Origin: JANPJV01 sp031425695
GTDB lineage: Bacteria > Pseudomonadota > Gammaproteobacteria > Xanthomonadales > SZUA-5
Direction: 5' to 3'
DNA length: 23,781 nt
NCBI GenBank assembly: GCA_031425695.1
Contig: JANPJV010000308.1
Coordinates: 1 to 23,781 of the forward strand
The position numbers and the translations under genes are program-made. The number at the start of each line of letters is the position of its first letter. Within the stretch, counting starts at the first letter, position 1. Positions 7,686 to 15,223 of the stretch are shown here, piece after piece. The notes beneath the pieces were generated by a model. That model had not been told where the DNA came from, did not search any database, and saw only the letters and a program-made list of their open reading frames with translations.

Positions 7686-9038
7686 TTAGGCAACTGCAAG
7701 CGGCGACGCAGCGTCTACGACCACCCGTCCGCGCAGACTATTTGCCATCGCCTCGGTGATCACGACGTCGACGAACTGGCCGATGAGGCGGGGGTCGCCG
7801 GCGAAGTTGACGTAGCGCATGTTCTCGGTGCGGCCGGTGAGCTCGCGGGGATTCTTGGTGCTGGGGCGTTCGACCAGGACGCGCTGGACGCTGCCGACCA
7901 TCGCCAGGCTGATCGCGCGGGCGAACTCGTTGATGCGTGCCTGCAGGCGATAGAGGCGTTCCTTCTTGACCTGCTCGGGGGTTTCATCGACCAGGCTCGC
8001 AGCAGGCGTGCCGGGACGCCGGCTGTAGATGAAGCTGAAGCTCTGGTCGAAACCGATGTCCTCGACCAGTTTCATGGTCCCTTCGAAATCCGCATCGGTC
8101 TCGCCCGGAAAGCCGACGATGATGTCGGTCGAGATGCTGATTCCAGGGCGTGCGGCGCGCAGCTTGCGGATCTTCTGCTTGTACTCGATCGCAGTGTGGC
8201 CGCGCTTCATGGCGGAAAGGATGCGATCGGAGCCGGACTGCACTGGCAGGTGCAAATAGTTGGCGAGCTTGTCGCACTCGGCGTACGCGCGCACCAGGCT
8301 GTCGTTGAACTCGAGCGGGTGCGAGGTGGTGAAGCGGATGCGGCCGATGCCATCGATCTGCGCCAGGTACTGGATCAGCAGGCCGAGATCACACACCGCG
8401 CCATCGTGCATCACGCCACGATAGGCGTTGACGTTCTGCCCGAGCAGGTTGACCTCGCGCACGCCTTGTTCCGCGAGCATCGCGACTTCTGCGACCACGT
8501 CGTCGAACGGCCGGCTGATCTCTTCGCCGCGCGTATACGGCACCACGCAGAACGAGCAGTACTTGCTGCAGCCTTCCATGATCGAAACAAAAGCGGTCGG
8601 CCCGTCGCTGCGGGGCTCCGGCATCCGGTCGAACTTCTCGATTTCTGGAAAGGAGATATCGACTTGCGACCGGCCCTCGCTGCGGACACGATCAACCATC
8701 TGCGGGAGCCGGTGCAGGGTCTGCGGCCCGAACACCAGGTCGACGAAGGGCGCGCGCTTGATGATGTTCTCGCCTTCCTGGCTGGCCACGCAGCCACCGA
8801 CGCCGATCACCAGCTTCGGGTTCAGCGCCTTGAGCTGCTTCCAGCGGCCGAGCTGGCTGAACACTTTTTCCTGCGCCTTCTCGCGGATCGCACAGGTGTT
8901 GACCAGGATCACATCGGCTTCCGCCTCGTTGTCGGTCAGCGTCAGGCCATGCTCGGCACCCAGCACGTCCGCCATCTTTGACGAGTCGTACTCGTTCATC
9001 TGGCAACCGTGGGTCTTGATGAACAACTTGCCGGCCAT
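7686..9038 (-). CDS. miaB: tRNA-2-methylthio-N6-dimethylallyladenosine synthase MiaB
   Basis: MiaB is the radical-SAM methylthiotransferase that converts i6A37 to ms2i6A37 in tRNAs reading UNN codons. From the ATG at 9038 the protein has 450 residues and begins MAGKLFIKTHGCQMNEYDS, the standard N-terminus. Auxiliary-cluster cysteines are C12, C49 and C83. The radical-SAM motif is CSKYCSFC (C157, C161, C164), followed by VPYTRGEEISRP and a C-terminal TRAM domain. A further ATG at 9074 would add 12 residues, but it abuts a GTAG repeat unit and the extra residues are not typical, so I prefer 9038. Confidence 0.96.
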   Translation of the reverse strand: MAGKLFIKTHGCQMNEYDSSKMADVLGAEHGLTLTDNEAEADVILVNTCAIREKAQEKVFSQLGRWKQLKALNPKLVIGVGGCVASQEGENIIKRAPFVDLVFGPQTLHRLPQMVDRVRSEGRSQVDISFPEIEKFDRMPEPRSDGPTAFVSIMEGCSKYCSFCVVPYTRGEEISRPFDDVVAEVAMLAEQGVREVNLLGQNVNAYRGVMHDGAVCDLGLLIQYLAQIDGIGRIRFTTSHPLEFNDSLVRAYAECDKLANYLHLPVQSGSDRILSAMKRGHTAIEYKQKIRKLRAARPGISISTDIIVGFPGETDADFEGTMKLVEDIGFDQSFSFIYSRRPGTPAASLVDETPEQVKKERLYRLQARINEFARAISLAMVGSVQRVLVERPSTKNPRELTGRTENMRYVNFAGDPRLIGQFVDVVITEAMANSLRGRVVVDAASPLAVA

Positions 9039-9292
9039 GCGCGTGAGCTCGAGGGTGCTGCGGGGGGTGCGCATTGTAGGTCACGTCGTGTCGATGTGGT
9101 GCGCTCCACGTAGGTCACGTTGCGCCCGCGTTCGGTCGATACTGGGTAAACGTGGGATCGGGCGCTACGTGACAGTGCGCGGTGTCACGTAGCGCCCGAA
9201 GCATTGACCGCGTCTCCTTGCGTCACGCGGGCGCAACGTCACCTGCGTCCAGACCACGCTCCCACCACCCCGAATAGCCCAAGCTCGCTGCC
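9039..9292. other. Divergent miaB-rarA intergenic region
   Basis: This 254-base gap is dominated by GTAG repeat sequence: a lone GTAGGTCACGT at 9076-9086 and a full subfamily B pair at 9110-9246. I see no gene and no clear sigma-70 box. Promoters for two divergent operons must lie in or beside the repeats. Confidence 0.55.
9110..9246. repeat. GTAG-type inverted REP pair (REPIN), subfamily B
   Basis: The outer arm GTAGGTCACGTTGCGCCCGCG (9110-9130; longest exact run written in parts: GTAGGTCACG, TTGCGCCCGCG) pairs with 9226-9246 with two mismatches. The inner 17-bp arms TCGGGCGCTACGTGACA (9158-9174) and TGTCACGTAGCGCCCGA (9183-9199) are perfect. Each half can also fold alone, because GTCACGTTGCGCCCG pairs with CGGGCGCTACGTGAC with one T-T mismatch. 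This is the same skeleton as subfamily A but with a long internal loop. The copy lies between divergent genes. Confidence 0.82.
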
Positions 9293-10585
9293 ATGGATGA
9301 CCTGTTCAAACCAAAACCGCAGCCACCGCTCGCCGAGCAGATGCGGCCGACCAGCCTATCGGAAGTCATCGGCCAATCGCATCTGCTCGGGCCCGGAAAG
9401 CCGCTGCGCATTGCCTTCGAATCTGGCAAACCGCATTCGATGATCCTTTGGGGCCCGCCGGGCGTGGGCAAGACCACGCTCGCGCGGATGAGCGCGAGCG
9501 CGTTTGGCTACGACTTCATCGCGCTGTCAGCGGTGCTCGCCGGCGTGAAGGAAATCCGCGCGTCCATGCAACAGGCCGAGGAGAACCTGAGCCGCGGCCG
9601 GCGCACGATCCTGTTCATCGACGAGATCCACCGATTCAACAAGAGCCAGCAGGATGCCTTGTTGCCTTTCGTCGAGTCGGGGCTGGTGATCTTCATCGGG
9701 GCCACCACCGAAAACCCCTCCTTCGAGGTCAACTCGGCGCTACTGTCGCGGGCGCAAGTCCATGTTCTGCAAGTGCTTTCGAATGTTGAGCTGCTCGAGC
9801 TGATCGAGCGCGCCCGCCCGCTGCTGGGAAACCTGAGCTTTGCCGAAGGAGCGCTCGACACCCTGGTCGGTTATGCCGATGGCGATGCCAGGCGCTTGCT
9901 CAACCTGCTGGAACAGGCTCACAACGCCGCACGCTCGGCTGGTCGCGTCGAGGTCGACGCCGAGTTCTTGGCATCCGCACTGAGCCTCAACGCGCGCCGC
10001 TTCGACAAGGGCGGCGACAACTTCTACGACCAGATTTCGGCACTGCACAAATCGGTGCGTGGCTCGCATCCGGACGCGGCCTTGTATTGGCTGTGCCGCA
10101 TGCTCGATGGCGGCGCCGACGCGAAATACCTGTCGCGGCGGATCGTGCGCATGGCCTGGGAGGACATTGGCCTGGCCGACCCGCGCGCACTCCAGGTGGC
10201 CAACGATGCGGCCGGTACCTACGAGCGACTCGGATCGCCCGAAGGCGAGTTGGCGCTGGCGCAGGCGGTGATCTATCTCGCGGTCGCGCCGAAGAGCAAC
10301 GCCGGCTACGTCGCCTACAACGAGGCGCGCGCCTTCATCCGCAACGACCGCTCGCGCGAAGTCCCCGTTCACCTGCGCAACGCGCCCACCCGGCTGATGA
10401 AGGAGCTCGGATACGGCCGCGAATACCGCTACGCCCACGACGAGCCCGAGGGCTACGCGGCTGGCGAAACCTACCTTCCCGACGGCATGCCCGAGCCCGG
10501 CTGGTACCGCCCGGTGCAGCGAGGGCTCGAAGCGAAGATCGGCGACAAGCTCGAGCATCTGCGCAAGCTGGATGAGCAGAGTTGA
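9293..10585 (+). CDS. rarA: Replication-associated recombination protein A (RarA/MgsA)
   Basis: RarA is a clamp-loader-like AAA+ ATPase acting at stalled replication forks. The 430-residue protein starts with the family N-terminus MDDLF and the RPTSLSEVIGQSHLL block. Walker A is GPPGVGKT (54-61) and Walker B is ILFIDEIHRFNKSQQD, with the DEIH box at 110-113. The ATTENPSFEVNSALLSR sensor-1 region and C-terminal YAHDEPEGYAAGETYLPDG segment are characteristic. The gene begins a rarA-crcB-serS set that is common in Xanthomonadales; the lolA gene often found upstream is not in the window. Confidence 0.96.
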   Translation: MDDLFKPKPQPPLAEQMRPTSLSEVIGQSHLLGPGKPLRIAFESGKPHSMILWGPPGVGKTTLARMSASAFGYDFIALSAVLAGVKEIRASMQQAEENLSRGRRTILFIDEIHRFNKSQQDALLPFVESGLVIFIGATTENPSFEVNSALLSRAQVHVLQVLSNVELLELIERARPLLGNLSFAEGALDTLVGYADGDARRLLNLLEQAHNAARSAGRVEVDAEFLASALSLNARRFDKGGDNFYDQISALHKSVRGSHPDAALYWLCRMLDGGADAKYLSRRIVRMAWEDIGLADPRALQVANDAAGTYERLGSPEGELALAQAVIYLAVAPKSNAGYVAYNEARAFIRNDRSREVPVHLRNAPTRLMKELGYGREYRYAHDEPEGYAAGETYLPDGMPEPGWYRPVQRGLEAKIGDKLEHLRKLDEQS

Positions 10586-10586
10586 C

Positions 10587-10741
10587 GTAGGTCGCGTTGC
10601 GCCCGCGCGTATTCCATGATCGCGATGCAGCTTTCGGGCGCTACGTGACTCCTCGTTGCACGACGGCTGGGCGCGGTGTCACGTAGCGCCCGAAGGCCGG
10701 ACTCGCAATGACTCATCGCGCGCGGGCGCAACGTGACCTAA
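10587..10741. repeat. GTAG-type inverted REP pair (REPIN), subfamily B
   Basis: The outer arms (10588-10609 and 10719-10740) form a 22-bp stem with one G-T wobble, starting TAGGTCGCGTTGCGCCCG. The inner arms TTCGGGCGCTACGTGAC (10633-10649) and GTCACGTAGCGCCCGAA (10678-10694) are a perfect 17-bp match. The element begins 2 nt after the rarA stop codon and lies between two co-directional genes. Confidence 0.85.
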
Positions 10742-10834
10742 GTAGCGAGCGCCAAGCGCCTTGCCTTCGACCAGCTGAGTCGATCATCGTTGCGTGCGGG
10801 GCATAGGACCCGGCCACCGCCAACGGGGGAGATC
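10742..10834 (+). other. crcB upstream region
   Basis: The region contains no gene. I looked for the fluoride (crcB) riboswitch core, a GG-GAUGG and UUCGCC pseudoknot pattern, and did not find it. The GGGGGAG at the end (10825-10831) is the crcB Shine-Dalgarno. Confidence 0.5.
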
Positions 10835-11215
10835 ATGGACTTGCTACGGTTGAGCCTGCTGGTCGCCTGCGGCGGCGCGCTGGGCTCGCTCACGCGCTTC
10901 TGGATCGGCATCGGCCTGGTTCGCGGCCTGGGTGCGGCGGCACCTTGGGGAACCCTGGCGGTGAACGTGATTGGCTGTGGGCTCGCGGGGATTTTCTTCG
11001 CCTGGGCGAGTGCGCGGCAGGGCAGCGTCGGTTGGCATGCGCTGCTCCTGGTGGGCTATCTCGGTGGCCTGACGACGTTTTCCGCATTCAGCCTCGACGC
11101 CCTTGCACTCTGGCAACGCGGCGAAAGTCGGCTTGCTGTGGGTTATGTGCTTGGCAATCTGCTGTTGGCATTGCTCGCAGCGTGGTCCGGCTTCGCCTTC
11201 GCGCGCCGCAGCTGA
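10835..11215 (+). CDS. crcB: Fluoride ion channel CrcB (Fluc)
   Basis: CrcB/Fluc is a small dual-topology inner-membrane channel that lowers cytoplasmic fluoride. The 126-residue product has four hydrophobic segments and all family signatures: GGALGSLTRF with R21 (13-22), GTLAVNVIG (39-47, N44) and GGLTTFSAFSLD (77-88), which contains the phenylalanine box and the sodium-site GGLTT. The ATG at 10835 is preceded by GGGGGAG with 3 nt spacing; an earlier in-frame start at 10790 would add a non-hydrophobic extension and is unlikely. The gene lies between rarA and serS. Confidence 0.95.
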   Translation: MDLLRLSLLVACGGALGSLTRFWIGIGLVRGLGAAAPWGTLAVNVIGCGLAGIFFAWASARQGSVGWHALLLVGYLGGLTTFSAFSLDALALWQRGESRLAVGYVLGNLLLALLAAWSGFAFARRS

Positions 11216-11216
11216 G

Positions 11217-11244
11217 TTTGATCTCGCGTGCTGTCACGCATAAT
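11217..11244 (+). promoter_or_regulatory. Weak promoter candidate for serS
   Basis: CATAAT (11239-11244) matches five of six -10 positions. A poor -35 candidate, TTTGAT (11217-11222), lies 16 nt upstream, overlapping the end of the crcB region. The serS ATG is 31 nt beyond the -10 box. Confidence 0.35.
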
Positions 11245-11275
11245 CGGCGGTCATCTTCGACCCCTGAGATCAACG

Positions 11276-12553
11276 ATGCACGACGCCGCACTGTTCCGCC
11301 AACACCTTGCCACAACTGCGGAGCGCTTTCGTTCCAGCCGTGGGCTGGAGTTGCCCGTCAGCGAGATCGAGTCGCTCGAGACGCGCCGCAAGCAGGTGCA
11401 GATGGAGACGCAGGAGCTGCAGTCGAGCCGCAATCGCCTGGCCAAATATATCGGCCAGCGCAAGTCGAAGGGCGAATCTGTCGACGACCTGATGGCGCAG
11501 AGCCAGGCCATCCCGCAGCGGCTCAAGGAAGCCGAGGAACAACTCGGCCAGCTGCAGGAGAGCCTGACCGCCATCCTGCTGACGCTGCCGAACTTCCCGC
11601 ACGAGAGCGTGCCGGTTGGCAAGGACGAGCAGGACAACGTGGAGGTGCGCCGGCATGGCACGCCACGCGAGCTCGGTTTCGCGCCGAAGGATCATGTCGA
11701 GCTCGGCGCGCGCCACGGCTGGCTGGATGGCGAAGCGGGCGCGAAGCTTTCGGGCTCACGCTTCACCGTGCTGCGTGGTGGCCTGGCACGACTGCACCGC
11801 GCACTCGCGCAGTTCATGCTCGACCTTCATACCAACGAGCACGGTTATCTTGAAGTCAACGCGCCGGTGCTGGTCAATCCAGAGTCGCTCGTCGGCACCG
11901 GCCAGCTGCCGAAATTCCAGGAAGACCTGTTCGAGCTGCCGATGGGCAACAAGAGCCTGTACCTGATCCCGACGTCGGAAGTCTCGCTGACCAACCTCGT
12001 GCGCGACACCATCGTCGATGCCGAGCAATTGCCGCTGCGTATGACTGCGCACTCGCTGTGCTTCCGCGCCGAAGCTGGTGCTGCCGGGCGTGATACCCGC
12101 GGCATGATTCGCCAGCACCAGTTCGAGAAGGTCGAGCTGGTGCAGATCGCGCGTGCCGAAGACAGTTACGCCCAGCACGAAGAGATGGTCGGGCATGCCG
12201 AAAACGTATTGAAGAAGCTTGGGCTGCCGTTCCGCACGGTGCTGCTGTGCACCGGCGACATGGGCTTCTCCGCTGCCAAGACCTTCGACATTGAAGTGTG
12301 GCTGCCAAGCCAGGGTTGTTTCCGCGAGATCAGTTCCTGCTCCAACTGCGAGAGCTTCCAGGCACGCCGCCTGCAGGCCCGCTGGCGCACCGCCGGCGGC
12401 AAGCCCGAGCTCCTGCATACCCTGAACGGTTCGGGTGTCGCCGTCGGCCGCGCGCTGATCGCGGTGATGGAGAACTACCAGAACGAGGACGGCTCGATCA
12501 CGGTGCCCGAGGTTCTGCGCCCGTACATGGGCGGGCTGGCGATGATTTCGTGA
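11276..12553 (+). CDS. serS: Serine--tRNA ligase
   Basis: SerS charges tRNA-Ser (and tRNA-Sec where present) with serine. The 425-residue protein has the long N-terminal antiparallel coiled coil (about residues 25-100, rich in Glu, Gln and Arg), the PNFPHESVPVG linker, and the class II catalytic core. The core has motif 2 around FRAEAGAAGRDTRGMIRQHQ and motif 3 around NGSGVAVGRALIAVMENYQ. The ATG at 11276 gives MHDAALFRQHL, matching the family N-terminus; an earlier in-frame start at 11228 adds unrelated residues. The gene ends the rarA-crcB-serS run and is followed by a REPIN and a terminator. Confidence 0.97.
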   Translation: MHDAALFRQHLATTAERFRSSRGLELPVSEIESLETRRKQVQMETQELQSSRNRLAKYIGQRKSKGESVDDLMAQSQAIPQRLKEAEEQLGQLQESLTAILLTLPNFPHESVPVGKDEQDNVEVRRHGTPRELGFAPKDHVELGARHGWLDGEAGAKLSGSRFTVLRGGLARLHRALAQFMLDLHTNEHGYLEVNAPVLVNPESLVGTGQLPKFQEDLFELPMGNKSLYLIPTSEVSLTNLVRDTIVDAEQLPLRMTAHSLCFRAEAGAAGRDTRGMIRQHQFEKVELVQIARAEDSYAQHEEMVGHAENVLKKLGLPFRTVLLCTGDMGFSAAKTFDIEVWLPSQGCFREISSCSNCESFQARRLQARWRTAGGKPELLHTLNGSGVAVGRALIAVMENYQNEDGSITVPEVLRPYMGGLAMIS

Positions 12554-12578
12554 TGCGGCCGAAGGTGCTCTTGCCGTC

Positions 12579-12664
12579 GTAGGTCATGTTGCCCGCGCCA
12601 GCGGGCTACTTGACGGGTTGCCGGAAAGAGTCAAGTAGCTCGCTTCGCGAGCAACATGACCTAC
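12579..12664. repeat. GTAG-type inverted REP pair (REPIN), subfamily A
   Basis: The outer arms GTAGGTCATGTTG (12579-12591) and CAACATGACCTAC (12652-12664) and the inner arms CTACTTGAC (12606-12614) and GTCAAGTAG (12630-12638) are perfect complements. Side hairpins are CCCGC-GCCA-GCGGG (12592-12605) and CTCGC-TTC-GCGAG (12639-12651). The copy lies just after serS and before a separate genuine terminator. Confidence 0.88.
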
Positions 12665-12687
12665 CAAAAGCGCCCCTAAGTCCCAAC

Positions 12688-12715
12688 AAAAAGGCCCGCT
12701 TGCGCGGGCCTTTTT
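12688..12715. terminator. Bidirectional rho-independent terminator between serS and the Bax1-like gene
   Basis: AAAAAGGCCCGC (12688-12699), a TTGC loop and GCGGGCCTTTTT (12704-12715) form a GC-rich stem flanked by an A-run and a T-run. It can therefore terminate the converging serS (+) and Bax1-like (-) transcripts from either side. Confidence 0.92.
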
Positions 12716-12737
12716 TATCGACTTAGCTCAACAAAGA

Positions 12738-13400
12738 TCAATCTTCCCCGCTGAAGAACGCGAACAGGCGCATGAGGTGCAGGAACAGCACCCAGATGCT
12801 GGCCATCAGGCTGGTGGCGATGACGATGTAGTTGGCATCCGGATCGTGGATCAGCTGGCTCGTTTCATACAGGATGCAGCCGGAGATCAGGAGCACGGCG
12901 GCAGCCGAGATCATGATGCTGAGGAGCGGCATCTGCAGGAAGATGTTGGCGACGATCGCGCCCAGGATCACCAGCGAACCGACGAACAGGAAGCCGCCGA
13001 GGAAGTTGAACTCGCGGCGGGAGACCAGGGCGTAGCCCGACAGCGAGAAGAAGATGACGCTGGTGGCGGCGAGCGCGTAGACCGGGATGTTCGGGTCCAT
13101 GCGGAAATAGACGCCGACGATCGGCCCGAGGAAGTAGCCGAGCAAACCGGCATAGGCGAAGGACAGCACCAACCCGGCGGGCGAATTGCGCGTCGCCTGG
13201 ATCAGGTAGGGCATGCCGATCATGAAGGCCAGGAAGATCCAGACATTGATCATCTGGGCATTGCTGGCAATCGCGTACCACGCCGTCAGGGCAGACACGC
13301 CCAGGATCATGGTCAGCAGCAAATACGCGTTGCGGATGGTGGCGGTATTCGCGAGGGCCTGGGTCGAAGCACCAGCGCGAATGGGTATGGCATTGCTCAT
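12738..13400 (-). CDS. Bax inhibitor-1 / YccA family membrane protein
   Basis: The 220-residue protein consists largely of seven hydrophobic helices and matches the Bax1-I (UPF0005) family, which includes E. coli YbhL and YccA. Supporting segments are the helices around SALTAWYAIAS, GLVLSFAYAGLLGYFLGP and AAAVLLISGCILYETSQLIHD, where the last contains the conserved acidic residues before the final helix. The ATG at 13400 is preceded by AAGGA at 9 nt. Bacterial family members are implicated in calcium leak or FtsH interaction; the role here is not determined by context. The gene is the last of the minus-strand run and converges on serS. Confidence 0.88.
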   Translation of the reverse strand: MSNAIPIRAGASTQALANTATIRNAYLLLTMILGVSALTAWYAIASNAQMINVWIFLAFMIGMPYLIQATRNSPAGLVLSFAYAGLLGYFLGPIVGVYFRMDPNIPVYALAATSVIFFSLSGYALVSRREFNFLGGFLFVGSLVILGAIVANIFLQMPLLSIMISAAAVLLISGCILYETSQLIHDPDANYIVIATSLMASIWVLFLHLMRLFAFFSGED

Positions 13401-13673
13401 CGGTATCGGTCCTTGCGGTGGCAAACGAGACTGGCGACGAAGAGTCTATCGCATGCCAGTCCACGCTTTCATGTTTGCGGCGGCGAGGTGAAGATGCAAG
13501 TGCCGAGCTGCTGCATGACGCCACCCGTTCAGAAGAGCGCAAGGCAGAGGCCAAGCGAAGAGCACTTGATCCACAGATTTCGCAGATTTCCGCAGATTGA
13601 AAGCCACAACTCCATTGCTCTTAATCTGCGTAAATCGGCGAAATCTGTGGATAAGAACTCTTGCTATATCGGA
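13401..13673. other. Gap between the Bax1-like gene and the membrane coiled-coil gene
   Basis: This region holds the third family F repeat (13569-13652) in its right part. The remaining ~165 bases (13401-13566) show no gene, hairpin or convincing promoter on either strand that I can defend. Confidence 0.5.
13569..13652. repeat. AATCTGCG-type inverted repeat (family F), copy 3
   Basis: ATCCACAGATTTCGC (13569-13583) is the exact reverse complement of GCGAAATCTGTGGAT (13638-13652). The interior continues the 9-nt-period pattern (AATCTGCG, TAAATCGGCG). It lies 21 nt after the stop of the coiled-coil membrane gene. Confidence 0.8.
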
Positions 13674-14459
13674 TTAGCCGCGCTGCAGCGCCTCCCGGGG
13701 TTTGAGGTCGCGGAGGGCCTGGACGACCTGGCGGGTCCAGAAGTCCTTGTCGCCAGCGGTGGTCTCTTCGAGCAGCTCCATCGAGAAGCGGTTGGTTTCT
13801 TCGATCTGCCGGCCCATGTTCGAGCGGTAGCTGGCGGTGATGCTGAACTGCTGGGGCTGGTCGACGTTGCGCTCGAAGACGTGGCTCAGCACGCGGCTGT
13901 CCTGCAGCGCATAGGTCAGGGTGAAGCCGGGCGGAATGTTGAAGCCGCCCTTGGCGAACAGCGGCAGCTCGGACAGCAAGCGCAGCTCGTCGTCGCGGCC
14001 CCAGAGCCACACCGGGCGATCGACGGACAGGTGCACGTCATCTGCCGGGGTGCGTCCGACGTTGCTGATCTCCAGTGCCCAGCTCGAGCTGCCGGTCGGA
14101 ACCAGGGAAATGCGCAGGTAGGCACGCGCCTGGCGTTCGGCCTCGTCGCGCAGCGCTTCGGCTTGCGCCTGCAGTGCGCGTTCGCTCTTTTCCTGGGCGA
14201 CGGCCTGGCGGCGCAGCTCCTCGCGCGTCTGGCCGAGCTCGAGGCGTTGCAGCTTGAGGTCCTGGCGCTGCAGCCAGATGGTCGAGAGCAGGCCCAGGAA
14301 GGCCATGCCCGCGAACAGCGCTTCGAGGGCGCTGTAGGCGGCTTCGATCATGTTCGGATCGGACTTGGTGACCCAGAACGGAAAAATGTAGATCCAGCTC
14401 AGGGTGAGCGCGATCAGGGTGAATCCGGCGAGCAGGATCCAGGGCAGCGGGGAACGCAT
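13674..14459 (-). CDS. Two-helix membrane protein with coiled coil, function unknown
   Basis: The 261-residue protein has two transmembrane segments (about 7-29 and 43-63). A strongly charged Gln/Glu/Arg-rich coiled coil follows (about 64-113; LQRQDLKLQRLELGQTREEL). A C-terminal beta-rich region follows, with a motif of the type LEISNVGRTPADDVHL. The layout of two helices then an LQRxELxxTReEL coiled coil resembles proteins annotated as putative AbiC-type phage abortive infection factors, but the C-terminal domain is not one I recognise, so I give no function. The ATG at 14459 is supported by GAAGG upstream and by the immediate start of helix 1. Nothing nearby suggests a defence island. Confidence 0.7.
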   Translation of the reverse strand: MRSPLPWILLAGFTLIALTLSWIYIFPFWVTKSDPNMIEAAYSALEALFAGMAFLGLLSTIWLQRQDLKLQRLELGQTREELRRQAVAQEKSERALQAQAEALRDEAERQARAYLRISLVPTGSSSWALEISNVGRTPADDVHLSVDRPVWLWGRDDELRLLSELPLFAKGGFNIPPGFTLTYALQDSRVLSHVFERNVDQPQQFSITASYRSNMGRQIEETNRFSMELLEETTAGDKDFWTRQVVQALRDLKPREALQRG

Positions 14460-14599
14460 GGGCGAGGCCTTCGATTTGTTCGAGGGCGTCTTGCATCTCG
14501 CGTGCCAGGGGCTCCGCAAGTGGAATCAATTACTTAGCAAAATCCCATGAAGACCTTGTTCGCGGGCGGACGACCCGGCGGACACTAACGGTGCTTTAC

Positions 14600-14673
14600 G
14601 TGGGTCCGGACCTTGTCCGGACGCTTTTCCATCCAATTTCCTGCGAAAGCGTCCGGACAAGGTCCGGACCCAC
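14600..14673. repeat. GTGG-type inverted REP pair (REPIN), subfamily C
   Basis: The 28-bp arms (14600-14627 and 14646-14673) are a perfect inverted repeat around an 18-nt spacer. Each arm contains GTGG followed by GTCCGGAC-CTT-GTCCGGAC, so each arm also folds alone, and each octamer is itself palindromic. The element lies between co-directional minus-strand genes (DUF4920 upstream, coiled-coil gene downstream). Confidence 0.9.
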
Positions 14674-14709
14674 AAAGTCAAACCCAGACAAGCAAGACCG
14701 CGCTCCGAA

Positions 14710-15213
14710 TCAGCTCACCGGCTTCAGCACGACCGAGCTGGCGCTGATGCGCACTTCCTTGGAGTCGCCCGCGACCTTTGACGGGTCTTGCCCTGAATCT
14801 TCAGCCAGATGCTTGCGCGTGGCTTCATCCAGGACCTTGACGCTCAGCGTGCCGTAGACCTCGGCCTCGCCAGCCGCGTCCTTCGGGATTACCACGCCGT
14901 TCTCGAAAAATACCCGCGCAGACTTCTCGCCCTCGCCGAGCACCATCCAGCAGCCGGCGGTCTGGCAAACCTTTCCGATCCGCCCGCTGAGCTTGTGCGG
15001 GCCGGCGACGTACTTGTCACTGTTGTCGATGGCGTCGGCGACGGAAATCGCGGCGCCGGCGGGCATCGGCTGGCCAAAGCTCGAGTGTCCTTGGGCATCG
15101 ACCTTGGCCTCCGGGACAGCTCCTCCGTGGTCATGACCAGGCTCGTGAGCAAAAACGGCAGAGCCGGCGGCAAGGCCGACGCAGAGGGCGGCAAAAATCA
15201 AGGTTCGGGACAT
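14710..15213 (-). CDS. Exported DUF4920 protein with a VCQTAGCW cysteine motif
   Basis: The 167-residue protein has a signal peptide (about residues 1-22, ending AVFA) and a histidine-rich mature start (HEPGHDHGG). Its DUF4920 core is built around GKVCQTAGCWMVL (81-92, C83 and C88) followed by VFFENGVVIPKDAAG. The family function is not established; a periplasmic metal- or thiol-related role is inferred only from the His and Cys residues. The ATG at 15213 has AGGAG 5 nt upstream. It follows the MBL gene by 51 nt on the same strand, so the two may be co-transcribed. Confidence 0.82.
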   Translation of the reverse strand: MSRTLIFAALCVGLAAGSAVFAHEPGHDHGGAVPEAKVDAQGHSSFGQPMPAGAAISVADAIDNSDKYVAGPHKLSGRIGKVCQTAGCWMVLGEGEKSARVFFENGVVIPKDAAGEAEVYGTLSVKVLDEATRKHLAEDSGQDPSKVAGDSKEVRISASSVVLKPVS

Positions 15214-15223
15214 AAACGCTCCT

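Noticed and set aside
10742..10834. Possible fluoride riboswitch before crcB
   Set aside because: I could not find the conserved pseudoknot core; only a strong Shine-Dalgarno is present.
12579..12664. REPINs as simple rho-independent terminators
   Set aside because: They have no U-tract, also occur in divergent promoter regions, and a proper terminator lies separately at 12688-12715.
14038..14529. Minus-strand frame beginning MIPLAEPLAREMQDALEQIEG, overlapping the coiled-coil gene
   Set aside because: The first ~28 residues look protein-like, but the rest is Arg/Pro-rich shadow sequence, the start is TTG, and the overlapping frame has real membrane helices and a better start.
12777..14537. 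A 586-codon plus-strand open frame across two minus-strand genes and a repeat
   Set aside because: It runs opposite the Bax1-like and coiled-coil genes and through an intergenic family F repeat, with a low-complexity charged product and no recognisable domain.
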